From the NCBI GenBank assembly GCA_036498905.1, contig DASYER010000023.1, forward strand, positions 124,001 to 188,000: a stretch of DNA of 64,000 nucleotides. The letters are read 5' to 3'. Positions 49,571-58,446 of this stretch are shown in pieces. A program made the translations under genes and the position numbers. The notes beneath the pieces are model-generated. The model saw nothing but the letters and a program-made list of their open reading frames with translations, was not told where the DNA came from and searched no databases. Numbering within the stretch: position 1 is the first letter of the stretch; every line of letters starts with the position of its first letter. The stretch comes from DAIDKA01 sp036498905. Lineage in GTDB: Bacteria; Pseudomonadota; Gammaproteobacteria; Steroidobacterales; Steroidobacteraceae.

Positions 49571-51103
49571 ATGACAACGAAGTCGCCTGCACTGGTTGGC
49601 GCACTGGCCATTACGCTGCTGACCAGTCTGCAGCCTGCCGCGGCTGCCGACAGAGCCGATCCCGAATTTCTTCCCGACCCCACCGGCGCGATTGAGACCG
49701 TCAGTGACAACGGCAAGATTGCGACCTCGGGAGCTTTCTTTCAGAGCCTCGGTACCAATGGACGCACCTGCGCGACCTGCCACATCGCCAGCCAGGCCTT
49801 CGGGCTCAGCGCGGCGGCCGCGCAAATCCGCTTCCGCCTCAGCGCCGGGCATGACGCACTGTTCGCATCGGTCGATGGCGCGAATTGTCCCGGCGCTCCG
49901 TCCAATCGCCAAGAGAGCCACAGCCTGATCCTGCAAAGCGCCGTGTTCCGGATTGCACTGCAATACCCCCCGGCACCACCCGTGAATCCGCAGTTCACGA
50001 TCAGCGTGATCCACGATCCCTACGGCTGCGCGTTGAGCCCCGATCCGACTACCGGACAGCTGAATCTTTCGGTCTACCGCCGCCCGCTGCCGACGACCAA
50101 TCTGTCGTTCCTCAGCGCGGTCATGGCCGATGGCCGCGAGACGATCGAGCCGCTGACCAGTGAGTCGAGCTTTCGGGCCAACCTGATCGCCGATCTGACA
50201 CACCAGGCCGTAGATGCAACGATGGTACATGCCGAGGCCACACGCACTCCGACCGCAAAGCAGCTGACGGATATCGTCAATTTCGAACTTGGCCTCTACA
50301 GCGCGCAGGGGTTCGACCTGCGTGCCGGCAACCTCGGCCCGCGCGGTGACCGGCGTGGCGATCGACGCGGCGACTCGCCCAGCGCAGAAGGTGGCGCGGT
50401 CAATGTGCAGGCCTTGCCCTACTACCCCGGCATCAATGACTCGCTGGGTGCCGACCCTTCAGGTGCGACCTTCAACCCCACAGCGATGCTGATGTTCGCC
50501 TCCTGGGCCAAGCTGCCCGAGACCTTCGATTTCCTTGAGGCCGGGCGCAATGCGGCCCGCCGCGAGATCGCGGCCGGTGAAGCCCTGTTTAACAGCGCGC
50601 CGATGACGATCACCAACGTGCGCGGCCTCAATGACAATGATGCACTGGGCCGGCCGGCTTCGCTAGTCGGTCACTGTACGACCTGCCACGATACCCCCAA
50701 CGTCGGAGATCACTCGCTGCCGCTACCCCTCGATATCGGCACCAGTCACAGCACCTTGCCGGGGCTGGAAACCGATCCGGCGATCGTGGCCGCCCTTGCG
50801 CAGCTGAGCATGCCGAATCTGCCCGTGTATCTGATCAACGGCTGTTCCAACCCATTCAATCCGACTCAGCCGGTCTCGTTCTACACGACGGATCCGGGCA
50901 AGGCATTGCTGACGGGAAACTGCAGCGACCTCAACCGCATCAAGGGCCCGATCCTGCGCGGCCTCGCGGCACGCGCGCCATACTTCCACAATGGCGCGGC
51001 CGCGAACCTGCTCGAGGTGGTCAATTTCTATAATCAGCGATTCCGCATGAATCTGACTGAAAGTCAGAAGCACGCGCTGGTGGCTTTCCTGAACGCCCTC
51101 TAG
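49571..51103 (+). CDS. Di-heme cytochrome c peroxidase-like protein
   Basis: Exported protein of 510 residues, signal peptide MTTKSPALVGALAITLLTSL, then QPAAAA. Two CxxCH heme motifs are present, CATCHIA (around residue 69) and CTTCHDT (around 373). The C-terminal part (ILRGLAARAPYFHNGAAANL) is the CcpA/MauG hallmark. It is about 60-100 residues longer than the peroxidase at 18099, with an insert containing an arginine/glycine/aspartate-rich repeat (GDRRGDRRGD near residue 260). GGGGGAAC upstream of the ATG is a strong ribosome-binding site. Its TAG stop shares CTAG with the stop of the convergent kinase gene. Confidence 0.86.
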   Translation: MTTKSPALVGALAITLLTSLQPAAAADRADPEFLPDPTGAIETVSDNGKIATSGAFFQSLGTNGRTCATCHIASQAFGLSAAAAQIRFRLSAGHDALFASVDGANCPGAPSNRQESHSLILQSAVFRIALQYPPAPPVNPQFTISVIHDPYGCALSPDPTTGQLNLSVYRRPLPTTNLSFLSAVMADGRETIEPLTSESSFRANLIADLTHQAVDATMVHAEATRTPTAKQLTDIVNFELGLYSAQGFDLRAGNLGPRGDRRGDRRGDSPSAEGGAVNVQALPYYPGINDSLGADPSGATFNPTAMLMFASWAKLPETFDFLEAGRNAARREIAAGEALFNSAPMTITNVRGLNDNDALGRPASLVGHCTTCHDTPNVGDHSLPLPLDIGTSHSTLPGLETDPAIVAALAQLSMPNLPVYLINGCSNPFNPTQPVSFYTTDPGKALLTGNCSDLNRIKGPILRGLAARAPYFHNGAAANLLEVVNFYNQRFRMNLTESQKHALVAFLNAL

Positions 51104-54100
51104 CGAACCGGCGGTCGCCCGCGCACCGCCTCGTAGGCGGCCGCCACGTTCGGCATGTCGCCCTCGAGCGCCAGCAGCCGCGCCAGCGAGGCACGCTGCA
51201 GGCGCCAGTTGCGCCAGACCACATCGGGCCAGCCCTCGCGTCGCGCGTGCTCGGCGGCGGAGGCGTAGAACCTGAATGCCTCGAGTTGGTGGCTCCGGCG
51301 CTCGATCACGCCGCGCGCGGTCTGTGCGGCCTGCTGCTCTTTGATGCCGTAACGCGCCAGCGCATTGGGCTCGTCAGTATCAGCGCCACGGCGATACCAG
51401 CTCCAGGCCCGCGCGGCGTCGACCGACATGCCGTTGGCGCCGTACTCGTAGAGACTCCCCAGTTCAAAGGCCGCTCTATTGGCACCCTGCTTCCAGGCCT
51501 GCTGGAGCAGGGCGATGGCGCGCGTGACATCGGCGGCCGCGGCCTTTTGCTGAATCAGCAACCGCGCCAAATCGATGCCTGCGGCAGGGTAGCCGCGCGC
51601 GAGTGCCTGCTCGAGTTCACTTCGCGCCGCCGCCATCCGATTGCCGGCCGCCAGCGCACGTCCATACTCGTAGTGTTCGCGTATCGAGCGCTCGGCGCCG
51701 GGGCCCGGCGCACACGCGGCGATCGCGGGCTCGGATTCGATCTGGCCCGCCGGCACACCGGCTGCACGTCGATCCGGATCATCGAAGGCTCCGGCGAGTG
51801 CATCGCAGCTGGAAGGCGCGAGCGCAAAGCTGCGCACATCCTTCGGCTGCGCCAATCCGAGTGCGACGCGTTGAGTACTGGGCAGCGGATCAAACTCCGC
51901 GGCCGCGGCCCAGGCAATCTGCGTCGACAGCGGCGGTGTATGCGTATCCCAGATACGCGCAGTCCCATCGTCGGAGGCGGTTACGATGCGCTGCCCATCG
52001 GGCGCGAAGGCCGCGAACTCCATGGCCTCGAGATGTCCGCTGAGCGCAAGCACCTGCTGATTGCTCGCCAGGTCCCAGATGCGCGCCGTCCGGTCATCCA
52101 CCGACAGCACGACGCGCCGGCCATCGGGCGAAAAGCCGGCGGCGGAGACGTTCTCTGCGAGTCCTTCAAGCCGGGCAACCTCGACGCCGCTGTGGGCATC
52201 CCACAGGCGCGCGGTGTGATCGCTTGCGGCGGTCACGATGTGGGCGCCATCGGGCGAGAATTGCGCCGACCAGACCTGACCCGTGTGTCCGCGCAGCACC
52301 AGCAGCTGCCGGCCCGTGCGGGCGTCCCAGACGCGGGCGGTCTGATCGCTCGCGGCGGTGGCGATGCGCGCGTCATCGGGCGAGAACACGGCCGAGGCGA
52401 TCAGATCGGTGTGCCCGCTCAGCAGCACCAGGTGGCGGCCGCTCATGGCGTCCCAGACATGTGCCGTGCGATCGATCGATGCCGTCACGAGGCGTCGGCC
52501 ATCGTGGGAAAACGCCGCCGCGCTCAGCTCGTCGTCATGTTTGAATTGAACGATTTCGTGCCCCGTAGCCACATCCCAGATGCGCGCCGTCCGGTCGGTC
52601 GAAGCCGTCACGACGCGCCGGCCATCCGGTGAGAACGCCGCCGAGGGCACTGGGGCCGTATGCTCTGTGAAGCGCCGCACCTCCTGGCCGGTTGCGGCAT
52701 CCCAGATTCGTGCGGTCTTGTCATCGGAGGCGGTCACCACCTCGCGACCATCCGGCGAGAAGCGTGCCGCATTGACCGCGGCCGTGTGACCGCGCAGGAC
52801 CTGCAGCTGCCCTCGCGGGGTGATCTCCCAGATGCGCGCCGTCAAATCATCCGACGAGGTGACGACACGCCGGCTGTCGGGCGAGAAGGCTGCGTACCAG
52901 ACCCGATCGGTGTGGCCACTGAGAGTGCGCACCACTTGCCCCGTGACCGCGTCCCAGATCAGCGCCATCGAGTCGGCGGCTGCGGTGGCGATGTAGCGGC
53001 CATCCGGCGAATAGACTGCCGAGGATACCGGGGCACGGTGCCCGAGCAATTGCAGCACCTCGCGCCCCGTTGCGACGTCCCATACGCGCGCGGTCTTGTC
53101 GTACGAGGCCGTGACCAGCTGCCGACCGTCGGGCGAGAATGCGCCGAACCAGACGCGGTTGCGATGGCCGCTGAGCACGTGCAGCACCCGACCCGAGGCC
53201 GCATCCCAGATGCGCGCGGTCTTGTCGTCCGAGGCGGTGGCAATGAGCCTTCCATCGGGAGAGAACTCGGCCGAAGCGACGCGATCCGAGTGGCCCGTGA
53301 ATGTGCGGATCAGCGCGCCGCTTTGTACGTCCCACAGATAGGCCGATTTGTCGTCCGAAGCGACCAGCACCTGGCGGCCGTCCGGCGAGAACACGGCGGT
53401 GTTGAGGTGATCGCCATGCGCACGAAAGATGCGCAGCTCACGCCCGCTGCCGGCATCCCACAGTCGCGTCGTGCCATCGACACTGGCTGTTATCACGAGT
53501 CTGCCGTCCGGTGAGAACTCGGCACAGGTCAGCGGCTCGGTATGTCCGGCGAGCCGCAGTAGCTCGAGCCCGCTGCGGGCATCCCAGATGCGCGCGGTGA
53601 GATCGTTCGAGGCGGTCACCACATGGGTGCCATCCGGCGAGAAGCTGGCGTAGTTGATACGCCCGGTGTGTCCGGTGAGCGCCAGCACCGCCGTATCGGC
53701 GGCGCGCGCCGCCTCGAATACATTGAGCGCCTGGGGCGTGGCGCCGCCGGGACGTGCCAGGACACTGGTCATGATGCCCATGGCGCCGCTGCTGTCGCCC
53801 GCACTCAGGCGGGTTGCCGCGGCCTGCGTCAGCAGCTGACTCTGCGCCTGCAATGCCTGGTCACGCTGCGCCGCAGCGAGCCTGGCCTCATAGCTGGTGG
53901 CGGCGAGGCCGCCCGTGAGCGTAGCCACCAGCACCGCGGCTGCGGAGATGCCGAGCCGGTAGCGGCGCACGAATTTGCGCGCCCGGTAGGCGAGGCTGTC
54001 GGGCTGTGCGAGCACCACATCCCCGCGCAGGAAACGGGCAATGTCGTCGTCGAATGCATTGGCCGTGGCATAGCGCTCGGCAGGAGTTTTCTTGAGCGCC

Positions 54101-55161
54101 TTGAGTGCGATCGTGTCGAGATCGCCCGCCAGAGACTTCGTGAGCCTGCGCACGGTGGCGTTGCGCGCGGCCGCGATCGGCTCGCTCAGTGCGGCCCGGC
54201 TGGGGGCCAGCGGTTCGCCTTGGAGAATCGCATCCTCGAGCGCACCGCGCGAATCGCGCTTGAGCCGGTAGGGCCGCGCGCCGGTGAGCAGCTCGTAGAA
54301 AATGACGCCGAGCGAATAGACATCCGCTGCGGTCGTGATCGGCGCGCCGGCGATCTGTTCGGGGGCGGCGTAGTCCGGGGTGAGCGCGCGGCCTCCGAGC
54401 TGCGTGAGTTCGGTCTCATGCGTGTGCGCACCTTCGGTCAGGAGCTTCGCAATACCGAAGTCCAGCAGCTGCGCTTCGCCTTCCGCGGTCACGAGGATAT
54501 TGGAGGGCTTGAGGTCACGATGAATGACCAGGTGCGCGTGGGCATACTGCACTGCGCTCAGTATCTGGCGAAACAGTTGCAGGCGCGCGGCGAGCCCCAG
54601 GCAATTCTCGTCGCAATAGCGCGTCAGCGGCAGGCCGGCGACGTATTCGAGGGCCAGATAGGGCTGCCCGTCCTCGGCAATACCGGCATCGAATAGGCGC
54701 GCGATGTGCGCATGGCTGAGGTTGGCGAGGATCTCGCGTTCGCGACTGAACCGCTCAGTGAGCATCGGCCCCAGAATCGGGTGCACCAGCTTCAGTGCCA
54801 CCTGTCTCCTGAAGAGCCCATCGATGCGTTCGGCAAGCCACACGCTCCCCATGCCGCCGTGACCCAGCAGTGAGAGGATCCGGTAGGGACCGAAGCGCCG
54901 ACCGATCAGGGTTGCATCGGAGGCAATTGCGGACGCCAGTGCCGCGGCCACCTGTCCCGGCCTGCTCAGGAAGTTTGCCGCCTCCCCCCGTCCCTGCGCA
55001 GCGAACAGGCGCCGCAGCAGTGCGGCCGCCTCCGGATCGCGCAGATTCAGATCGGTGAGCCAGGCGTGACGCTCAGCGGGCGGGAGATCCAGCGACTCAT
55101 CGAGCAGCTGCGAGATCCTCGAGAACTCGTTGGGAGTCAATTCGCGCAGCGGGCTGCTCAT
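51100..55161 (-). CDS. Transmembrane Ser/Thr protein kinase with fourteen WD40 repeats
   Basis: Protein of 1353 residues. Residues about 90-370 are a Hanks-type kinase: GHGGMGSVWLAE (P-loop), VALKLV (Lys), HRDLKPSNIL, DFGIAK, APEQ. Residues about 396-417 (YRLGISAAAVLVATLTGGLA) form one membrane segment. Residues 490-1079 contain fourteen WD40 repeats of 42 residues ending in WD, probably two seven-bladed propellers in the periplasm. The remainder (about 1150-1353) has Sel1/TPR-like helices. The N-terminal 85 residues are helical. It follows an ECF sigma gene with 15 bp between, and presumably phosphorylates it or a partner. The WD40 array is typical of a sensor, unlike the PASTA domains of PknB. 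Confidence 0.92.
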   Translation of the reverse strand: MSSPLRELTPNEFSRISQLLDESLDLPPAERHAWLTDLNLRDPEAAALLRRLFAAQGRGEAANFLSRPGQVAAALASAIASDATLIGRRFGPYRILSLLGHGGMGSVWLAERIDGLFRRQVALKLVHPILGPMLTERFSREREILANLSHAHIARLFDAGIAEDGQPYLALEYVAGLPLTRYCDENCLGLAARLQLFRQILSAVQYAHAHLVIHRDLKPSNILVTAEGEAQLLDFGIAKLLTEGAHTHETELTQLGGRALTPDYAAPEQIAGAPITTAADVYSLGVIFYELLTGARPYRLKRDSRGALEDAILQGEPLAPSRAALSEPIAAARNATVRRLTKSLAGDLDTIALKALKKTPAERYATANAFDDDIARFLRGDVVLAQPDSLAYRARKFVRRYRLGISAAAVLVATLTGGLAATSYEARLAAAQRDQALQAQSQLLTQAAATRLSAGDSSGAMGIMTSVLARPGGATPQALNVFEAARAADTAVLALTGHTGRINYASFSPDGTHVVTASNDLTARIWDARSGLELLRLAGHTEPLTCAEFSPDGRLVITASVDGTTRLWDAGSGRELRIFRAHGDHLNTAVFSPDGRQVLVASDDKSAYLWDVQSGALIRTFTGHSDRVASAEFSPDGRLIATASDDKTARIWDAASGRVLHVLSGHRNRVWFGAFSPDGRQLVTASYDKTARVWDVATGREVLQLLGHRAPVSSAVYSPDGRYIATAAADSMALIWDAVTGQVVRTLSGHTDRVWYAAFSPDSRRVVTSSDDLTARIWEITPRGQLQVLRGHTAAVNAARFSPDGREVVTASDDKTARIWDAATGQEVRRFTEHTAPVPSAAFSPDGRRVVTASTDRTARIWDVATGHEIVQFKHDDELSAAAFSHDGRRLVTASIDRTAHVWDAMSGRHLVLLSGHTDLIASAVFSPDDARIATAASDQTARVWDARTGRQLLVLRGHTGQVWSAQFSPDGAHIVTAASDHTARLWDAHSGVEVARLEGLAENVSAAGFSPDGRRVVLSVDDRTARIWDLASNQQVLALSGHLEAMEFAAFAPDGQRIVTASDDGTARIWDTHTPPLSTQIAWAAAAEFDPLPSTQRVALGLAQPKDVRSFALAPSSCDALAGAFDDPDRRAAGVPAGQIESEPAIAACAPGPGAERSIREHYEYGRALAAGNRMAAARSELEQALARGYPAAGIDLARLLIQQKAAAADVTRAIALLQQAWKQGANRAAFELGSLYEYGANGMSVDAARAWSWYRRGADTDEPNALARYGIKEQQAAQTARGVIERRSHQLEAFRFYASAAEHARREGWPDVVWRNWRLQRASLARLLALEGDMPNVAAAYEAVRGRPPVR
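51925..53694 (-). repeat. Fourteen tandem WD40-coding repeats (about 126 bp each)
   Basis: The kinase gene contains 14 consecutive repeat units of 42 codons (1770 bp), each with the pattern GH-(about 8)-FSPDG-(about 10)-TAS-D-TARIWD. Protein repeats are highly similar, which suggests tandem duplication. Small deviations: units 7 (WEITP), 10 (FSHDG, GH absent) and 13 (GLAEN in place of GH) are the most degenerate. Confidence 0.9.
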
Positions 55162-55176
55162 GGGGGTACACCGAAC

Positions 55177-55737
55177 TCAGGGTAGCTCGACTTCGTGGTA
55201 GAGCAGCAGTCGCGCCTTTTCCCAGTCGCGCTGCACCGTGCGTTCCGAGGTGCCGCGCAGATTTGCGATTTCGGCAAAGGAGAGTCCGCAGAAGTATCGC
55301 AGATCGACCACCTCTGCGAGTCGCGGATCGACCTTGGCAAGCGAATCCAGTGCCTCGGACAAACGGCCCAGCATGATGCTGTCGGGGAGGGCCGCGGCGT
55401 GATTTGTCGTGAGGTGCGTGATGTCGAACTCGGCGCCTCGCTTCTGGGCGCTGCGTTGCCGCGAAAAGTCGATCAGCAGACCACGCATCGCCCGTGCGAC
55501 ATAACCCAAAAATCGAGCGCGATCCTCAAAGTTGACCGCACGCCCGGCCATATTCACATAGGCTTCGTGAACCAGCGTGGTGGGACTGACGCTGCTTTGC
55601 GGATGTCGCCGCAGCTCACGGTCGGCAATGCGCCGCAGATCGGCGTAAAGCGAAGTAAACAACTGCTCCGACGCTCCTGGCGGAGCCTCGGCCCGACCGT
55701 CACTCGCAGGCGCAGAAGGCAGCGATTCTTGGGACAT
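55177..55737 (-). CDS. ECF sigma factor, ECF43/TIGR02999 type
   Basis: Sigma factor of 186 residues starting at ATG 55737 (MSQESLPSAP); a longer form from 55779 is possible. Region 2 reads SSVSPTTLVHEAYVNMAGRA and region 4 RYFCGLSFAEIANLRGTSERT with VQRDW. At the site where most ECF factors have an acidic patch (DAED) needed to bind the core enzyme, this one has SPTT (residues 51-54). ECF43 factors with this change are activated when a Hanks kinase phosphorylates a Thr there (EcfP/PknT of Vibrio parahaemolyticus). The co-directional kinase gene follows with only 15 bp between. Confidence 0.9.
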   Translation of the reverse strand: MSQESLPSAPASDGRAEAPPGASEQLFTSLYADLRRIADRELRRHPQSSVSPTTLVHEAYVNMAGRAVNFEDRARFLGYVARAMRGLLIDFSRQRSAQKRGAEFDITHLTTNHAAALPDSIMLGRLSEALDSLAKVDPRLAEVVDLRYFCGLSFAEIANLRGTSERTVQRDWEKARLLLYHEVELP

Positions 55738-55874
55738 ATGGCCGTCCGAGAGGGAGCCCAAGCCAGCATGCCTAAACATGCGCCGCTCGGCAATGTTCCG
55801 GCATTGGTTGTCCCGGGTTCGACGTTGGGCGGCCGGTGAGAGTATAAAGGCCCGAGAAAAAAGCCGGACGGATC

Positions 55875-57995
55875 ATGTTTATGACCAAGATTGCGAAGCT
55901 GTATCTCGGTTTGCTCGCCGCCGTAGCGGCACCGGCATTCGCCGCAGATACCCCTGCCAATGTGACCCAGCAGCGCCTGGAAGCGGCGGATCGTGAGCCC
56001 GGCAACTGGATGGCGCCGGGACGCACCTGGGATGAGCAGCGCTTCAGCCCGCTCAAAGAGATCAATGAGAGCAACGTCAGTCGACTCGGGATCGCCTGGT
56101 TCGCCGACCTCGCCACCTATCGGGGAGAGGAGTCGTCGCCGATTGAGATCGATGGCGTGCTCTACAACATTTCCGCCTGGGACATCACTTCCGCCTATGA
56201 CGCGGCGACCGGCAAGGCGCTGTGGCGCTACGACCCGCAGATCCCGGTCGAGTGGGCCCGAAACGCCTGCTGCGGAACGGTAAGCCGTGGGCTTGCGGCC
56301 TGGCACGGCAAGATCATTATCGCAACTCTCGATGGGCGGCTGATCGCGCTCGATGCGAAGACCGGCAAGCCTGTCTGGAGCACGCAGACCCTGCTCCCTG
56401 ATGAACCTTTGTCCATCACGGGTGCGCCCCGCGTATACGACGGCATCGTGGTCATCGGCAATGGCGGCGGGGATTTCGGATCGCGCGGTTACATGTCGGC
56501 GTATCACGCGGATACCGGCGCGTTCGCGTGGCGATTCTTCATCGTCCCCGGTGATCCTTCGAAGATGCCCGAGGGTGCGGCTTCCGACTCAGTCATGCCC
56601 ATGGCCGCCAAGACCTGGAAGGGGGAGTGGTGGAAACAAGGTGGCGGTGGCAATGACTGGGACACCATCGTCTACGATCCGAAGCTGCAGCTCGTGTATT
56701 TCGGCACCGGCAACGGCTCACCCCATCCGAGCGCGTTCCGCAGCCCAGGTGGCGGCGACAACCTCTTTCTGTGCTCGATTGTGGCGGTGAACGTGAAAAC
56801 CGGCCACTACGCCTGGCACTACCAGGAAATCCCGCAGGAGGAATGGGATTACGATTGCACGAATCCGCTCATGATCGCGGACCTGAAGATCGGTGGGCGG
56901 ACGCGCCAGGTCATCATGCATGCGCCCAAGAACGGCTTTTTCTACGTTCTGGATCGCAAGACCGGCAAGCTCATCTCCGCGAAGCCCTATGTGCTGAACA
57001 CCTGGGCGAAGCGCATCGACATGAAGACCGGCCGTCCGGTTCTGGAACCCGGGTCGGCATTGACCGAGAAGCCGCATCTTCTGACCCCGGGCTACGGCGG
57101 CGCCCACAACTGGAATCCGATGTCCTACAGCCCGCTGACGGGGCTGGTGTACATCCCGGCGCAGGTGCAGTGGGAAGTTGCATCGCGCGCACCGGACGGA
57201 CAATTCAAGTACGTGAAGGGTCGTACGACGATCGGCGCCGGCGTAAACAACTACCCCGATCTGCGACGTGAGTTGAACCAGAAGGCGGCGAAGAGCGAGC
57301 AAGGCTACCTGCTCGCCTGGGATCCGGTGCATCAGAAAGAAGCCTTTCGTGTGACATACCCGCTGCCGGGCAATGGCGGCACGCTGGCCACTGCCGGTAA
57401 TCTCCTCGTCCAGGGAACCATCAACAAGACCCTCGCCATCTACCGTGCAACCGATGGCAAGAAGCTGTGGGAGATGCCGGTTGGAACCGTGCCGGTGAGC
57501 GGCCCGATGAGTTTCGCAATCGGGGACAAACAGTACATCGCCATCAATGCCGGATGGAACAGCGCCATTGTTGCGGGACTCAACAGCGGACCGGAGCCCT
57601 TCTCCGTAGGGCCGGCGCGATTGATTGTCTTCGCGCTCGACGCCAAAGGTGTCGTGTTACCGCCTGCACCACCCTCGACGAAGATTCCACCGCCGCCGAC
57701 CGAGAAGCAGCCGCGCGAAGCCGTCCTGGCCGGTGGTGAGCTCTATGCTCAGCTGTGCCGGACATGCCACGGCGCAAATGCCACCGGTGGCGTGGTGGAC
57801 CTGCGTTACCTGACGCCGCAACAGCACGCGGGTTTCCTGGACACGGTGCTGAAGGGCACGCACAAAGCCAAGGGCATGGCGAGCTTCCGCGATGCCCTCA
57901 CGGACGAGCAGGCCCAAGCCATTCACTCGTATTTGATCAATCGTGCGCAGGAAGACTGGCAGCCGATGTTCGGGCCGCCGCCCAAACAGCGTTGA
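55875..57995 (+). CDS. Quinohemoprotein (PQQ) alcohol dehydrogenase, periplasmic
   Basis: PQQ-dependent alcohol dehydrogenase of 706 residues with signal peptide (KLYLGLLAAVAAPAFA). The eight-bladed propeller has tryptophan-docking repeats, the adjacent Cys pair in ACCGT (near 131-132) that contacts PQQ, and the catalytic Asp325 in EEWDYDCTNP. The residue two after it, Asp327, is the type found in lanthanide-dependent enzymes, where calcium enzymes have Ala, Ser or Thr. The C-terminal cytochrome c domain has CRTCH at 628-632. The ATG at 55875 or 55881 could be the start. No PQQ biosynthesis genes or cytochrome partner are in the window. It is divergent from the sigma-kinase operon. Confidence 0.92.
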   Translation: MFMTKIAKLYLGLLAAVAAPAFAADTPANVTQQRLEAADREPGNWMAPGRTWDEQRFSPLKEINESNVSRLGIAWFADLATYRGEESSPIEIDGVLYNISAWDITSAYDAATGKALWRYDPQIPVEWARNACCGTVSRGLAAWHGKIIIATLDGRLIALDAKTGKPVWSTQTLLPDEPLSITGAPRVYDGIVVIGNGGGDFGSRGYMSAYHADTGAFAWRFFIVPGDPSKMPEGAASDSVMPMAAKTWKGEWWKQGGGGNDWDTIVYDPKLQLVYFGTGNGSPHPSAFRSPGGGDNLFLCSIVAVNVKTGHYAWHYQEIPQEEWDYDCTNPLMIADLKIGGRTRQVIMHAPKNGFFYVLDRKTGKLISAKPYVLNTWAKRIDMKTGRPVLEPGSALTEKPHLLTPGYGGAHNWNPMSYSPLTGLVYIPAQVQWEVASRAPDGQFKYVKGRTTIGAGVNNYPDLRRELNQKAAKSEQGYLLAWDPVHQKEAFRVTYPLPGNGGTLATAGNLLVQGTINKTLAIYRATDGKKLWEMPVGTVPVSGPMSFAIGDKQYIAINAGWNSAIVAGLNSGPEPFSVGPARLIVFALDAKGVVLPPAPPSTKIPPPPTEKQPREAVLAGGELYAQLCRTCHGANATGGVVDLRYLTPQQHAGFLDTVLKGTHKAKGMASFRDALTDEQAQAIHSYLINRAQEDWQPMFGPPPKQR

Positions 57996-58083
57996 ACCCA
58001 AAGGTGGGTGCAACACCGTCCTGAGGACGGTCGACTTGTCATGATCGGCGGCTATTCTTCGGGGTCTTCCATCGGGGGCGCTC

Positions 58084-58446
58084 GTGAAAAGGCTGATACT
58101 CATAGGCGGATTGGCAGTCGGGGCGTTCCTGGTGACGCTCGCGTTTTCGTCCTGGCATGAGGGTCTGTGGCAGTCTGCGGCACCGTCCTCCCCACCGGCT
58201 GCACCCGAGCTCAAGGACAACGTAGTGGCGGCGGCGGCGCCGCCAGCGGGGCCGTCATCTGGGGCAAAGATTTCGACGCCGCGTGAACCGGCCGCGCCCC
58301 TCCCCGCGAGCCCCCCTGTCGCCATCGCCCCTGATGAGGCGCCTCAAGGGCAGCCGCAGTACCAGCAATACGCCAACCCCGGTGTCGATAGCGAAGCGAT
58401 CCGCAGAGACCGAGGGGTCCAGCACACCTCAGGATCCCAGCGTTAG
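58084..58446 (+). CDS. Small membrane-anchored Pro/Ala-rich protein, unknown
   Basis: Predicted 120-residue protein starting at GTG 58084 with N-terminal LILIGGLAVGAFLVTLAFSS (membrane anchor or signal) and a Pro/Ala-rich remainder (APSSPPAAPELK, EPAAPLPASPPVAIAP). It ends QYANPGVDSEAIRRDRG. No domain is recognised. The gene may be a small periplasmic spacer protein. Its stop overlaps the stop of the convergent multicopper oxidase by 4 bp. It lies 88 bp after the alcohol dehydrogenase. Confidence 0.55.
   Translation: MKRLILIGGLAVGAFLVTLAFSSWHEGLWQSAAPSSPPAAPELKDNVVAAAAPPAGPSSGAKISTPREPAAPLPASPPVAIAPDEAPQGQPQYQQYANPGVDSEAIRRDRGVQHTSGSQR

Noticed and set aside
51247..52632. Long plus-strand open frame opposite the WD40 region
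   Set aside because: It is the mirror of a repetitive Arg-rich coding sequence, has no domain and would overlap the whole sensor region of the kinase.
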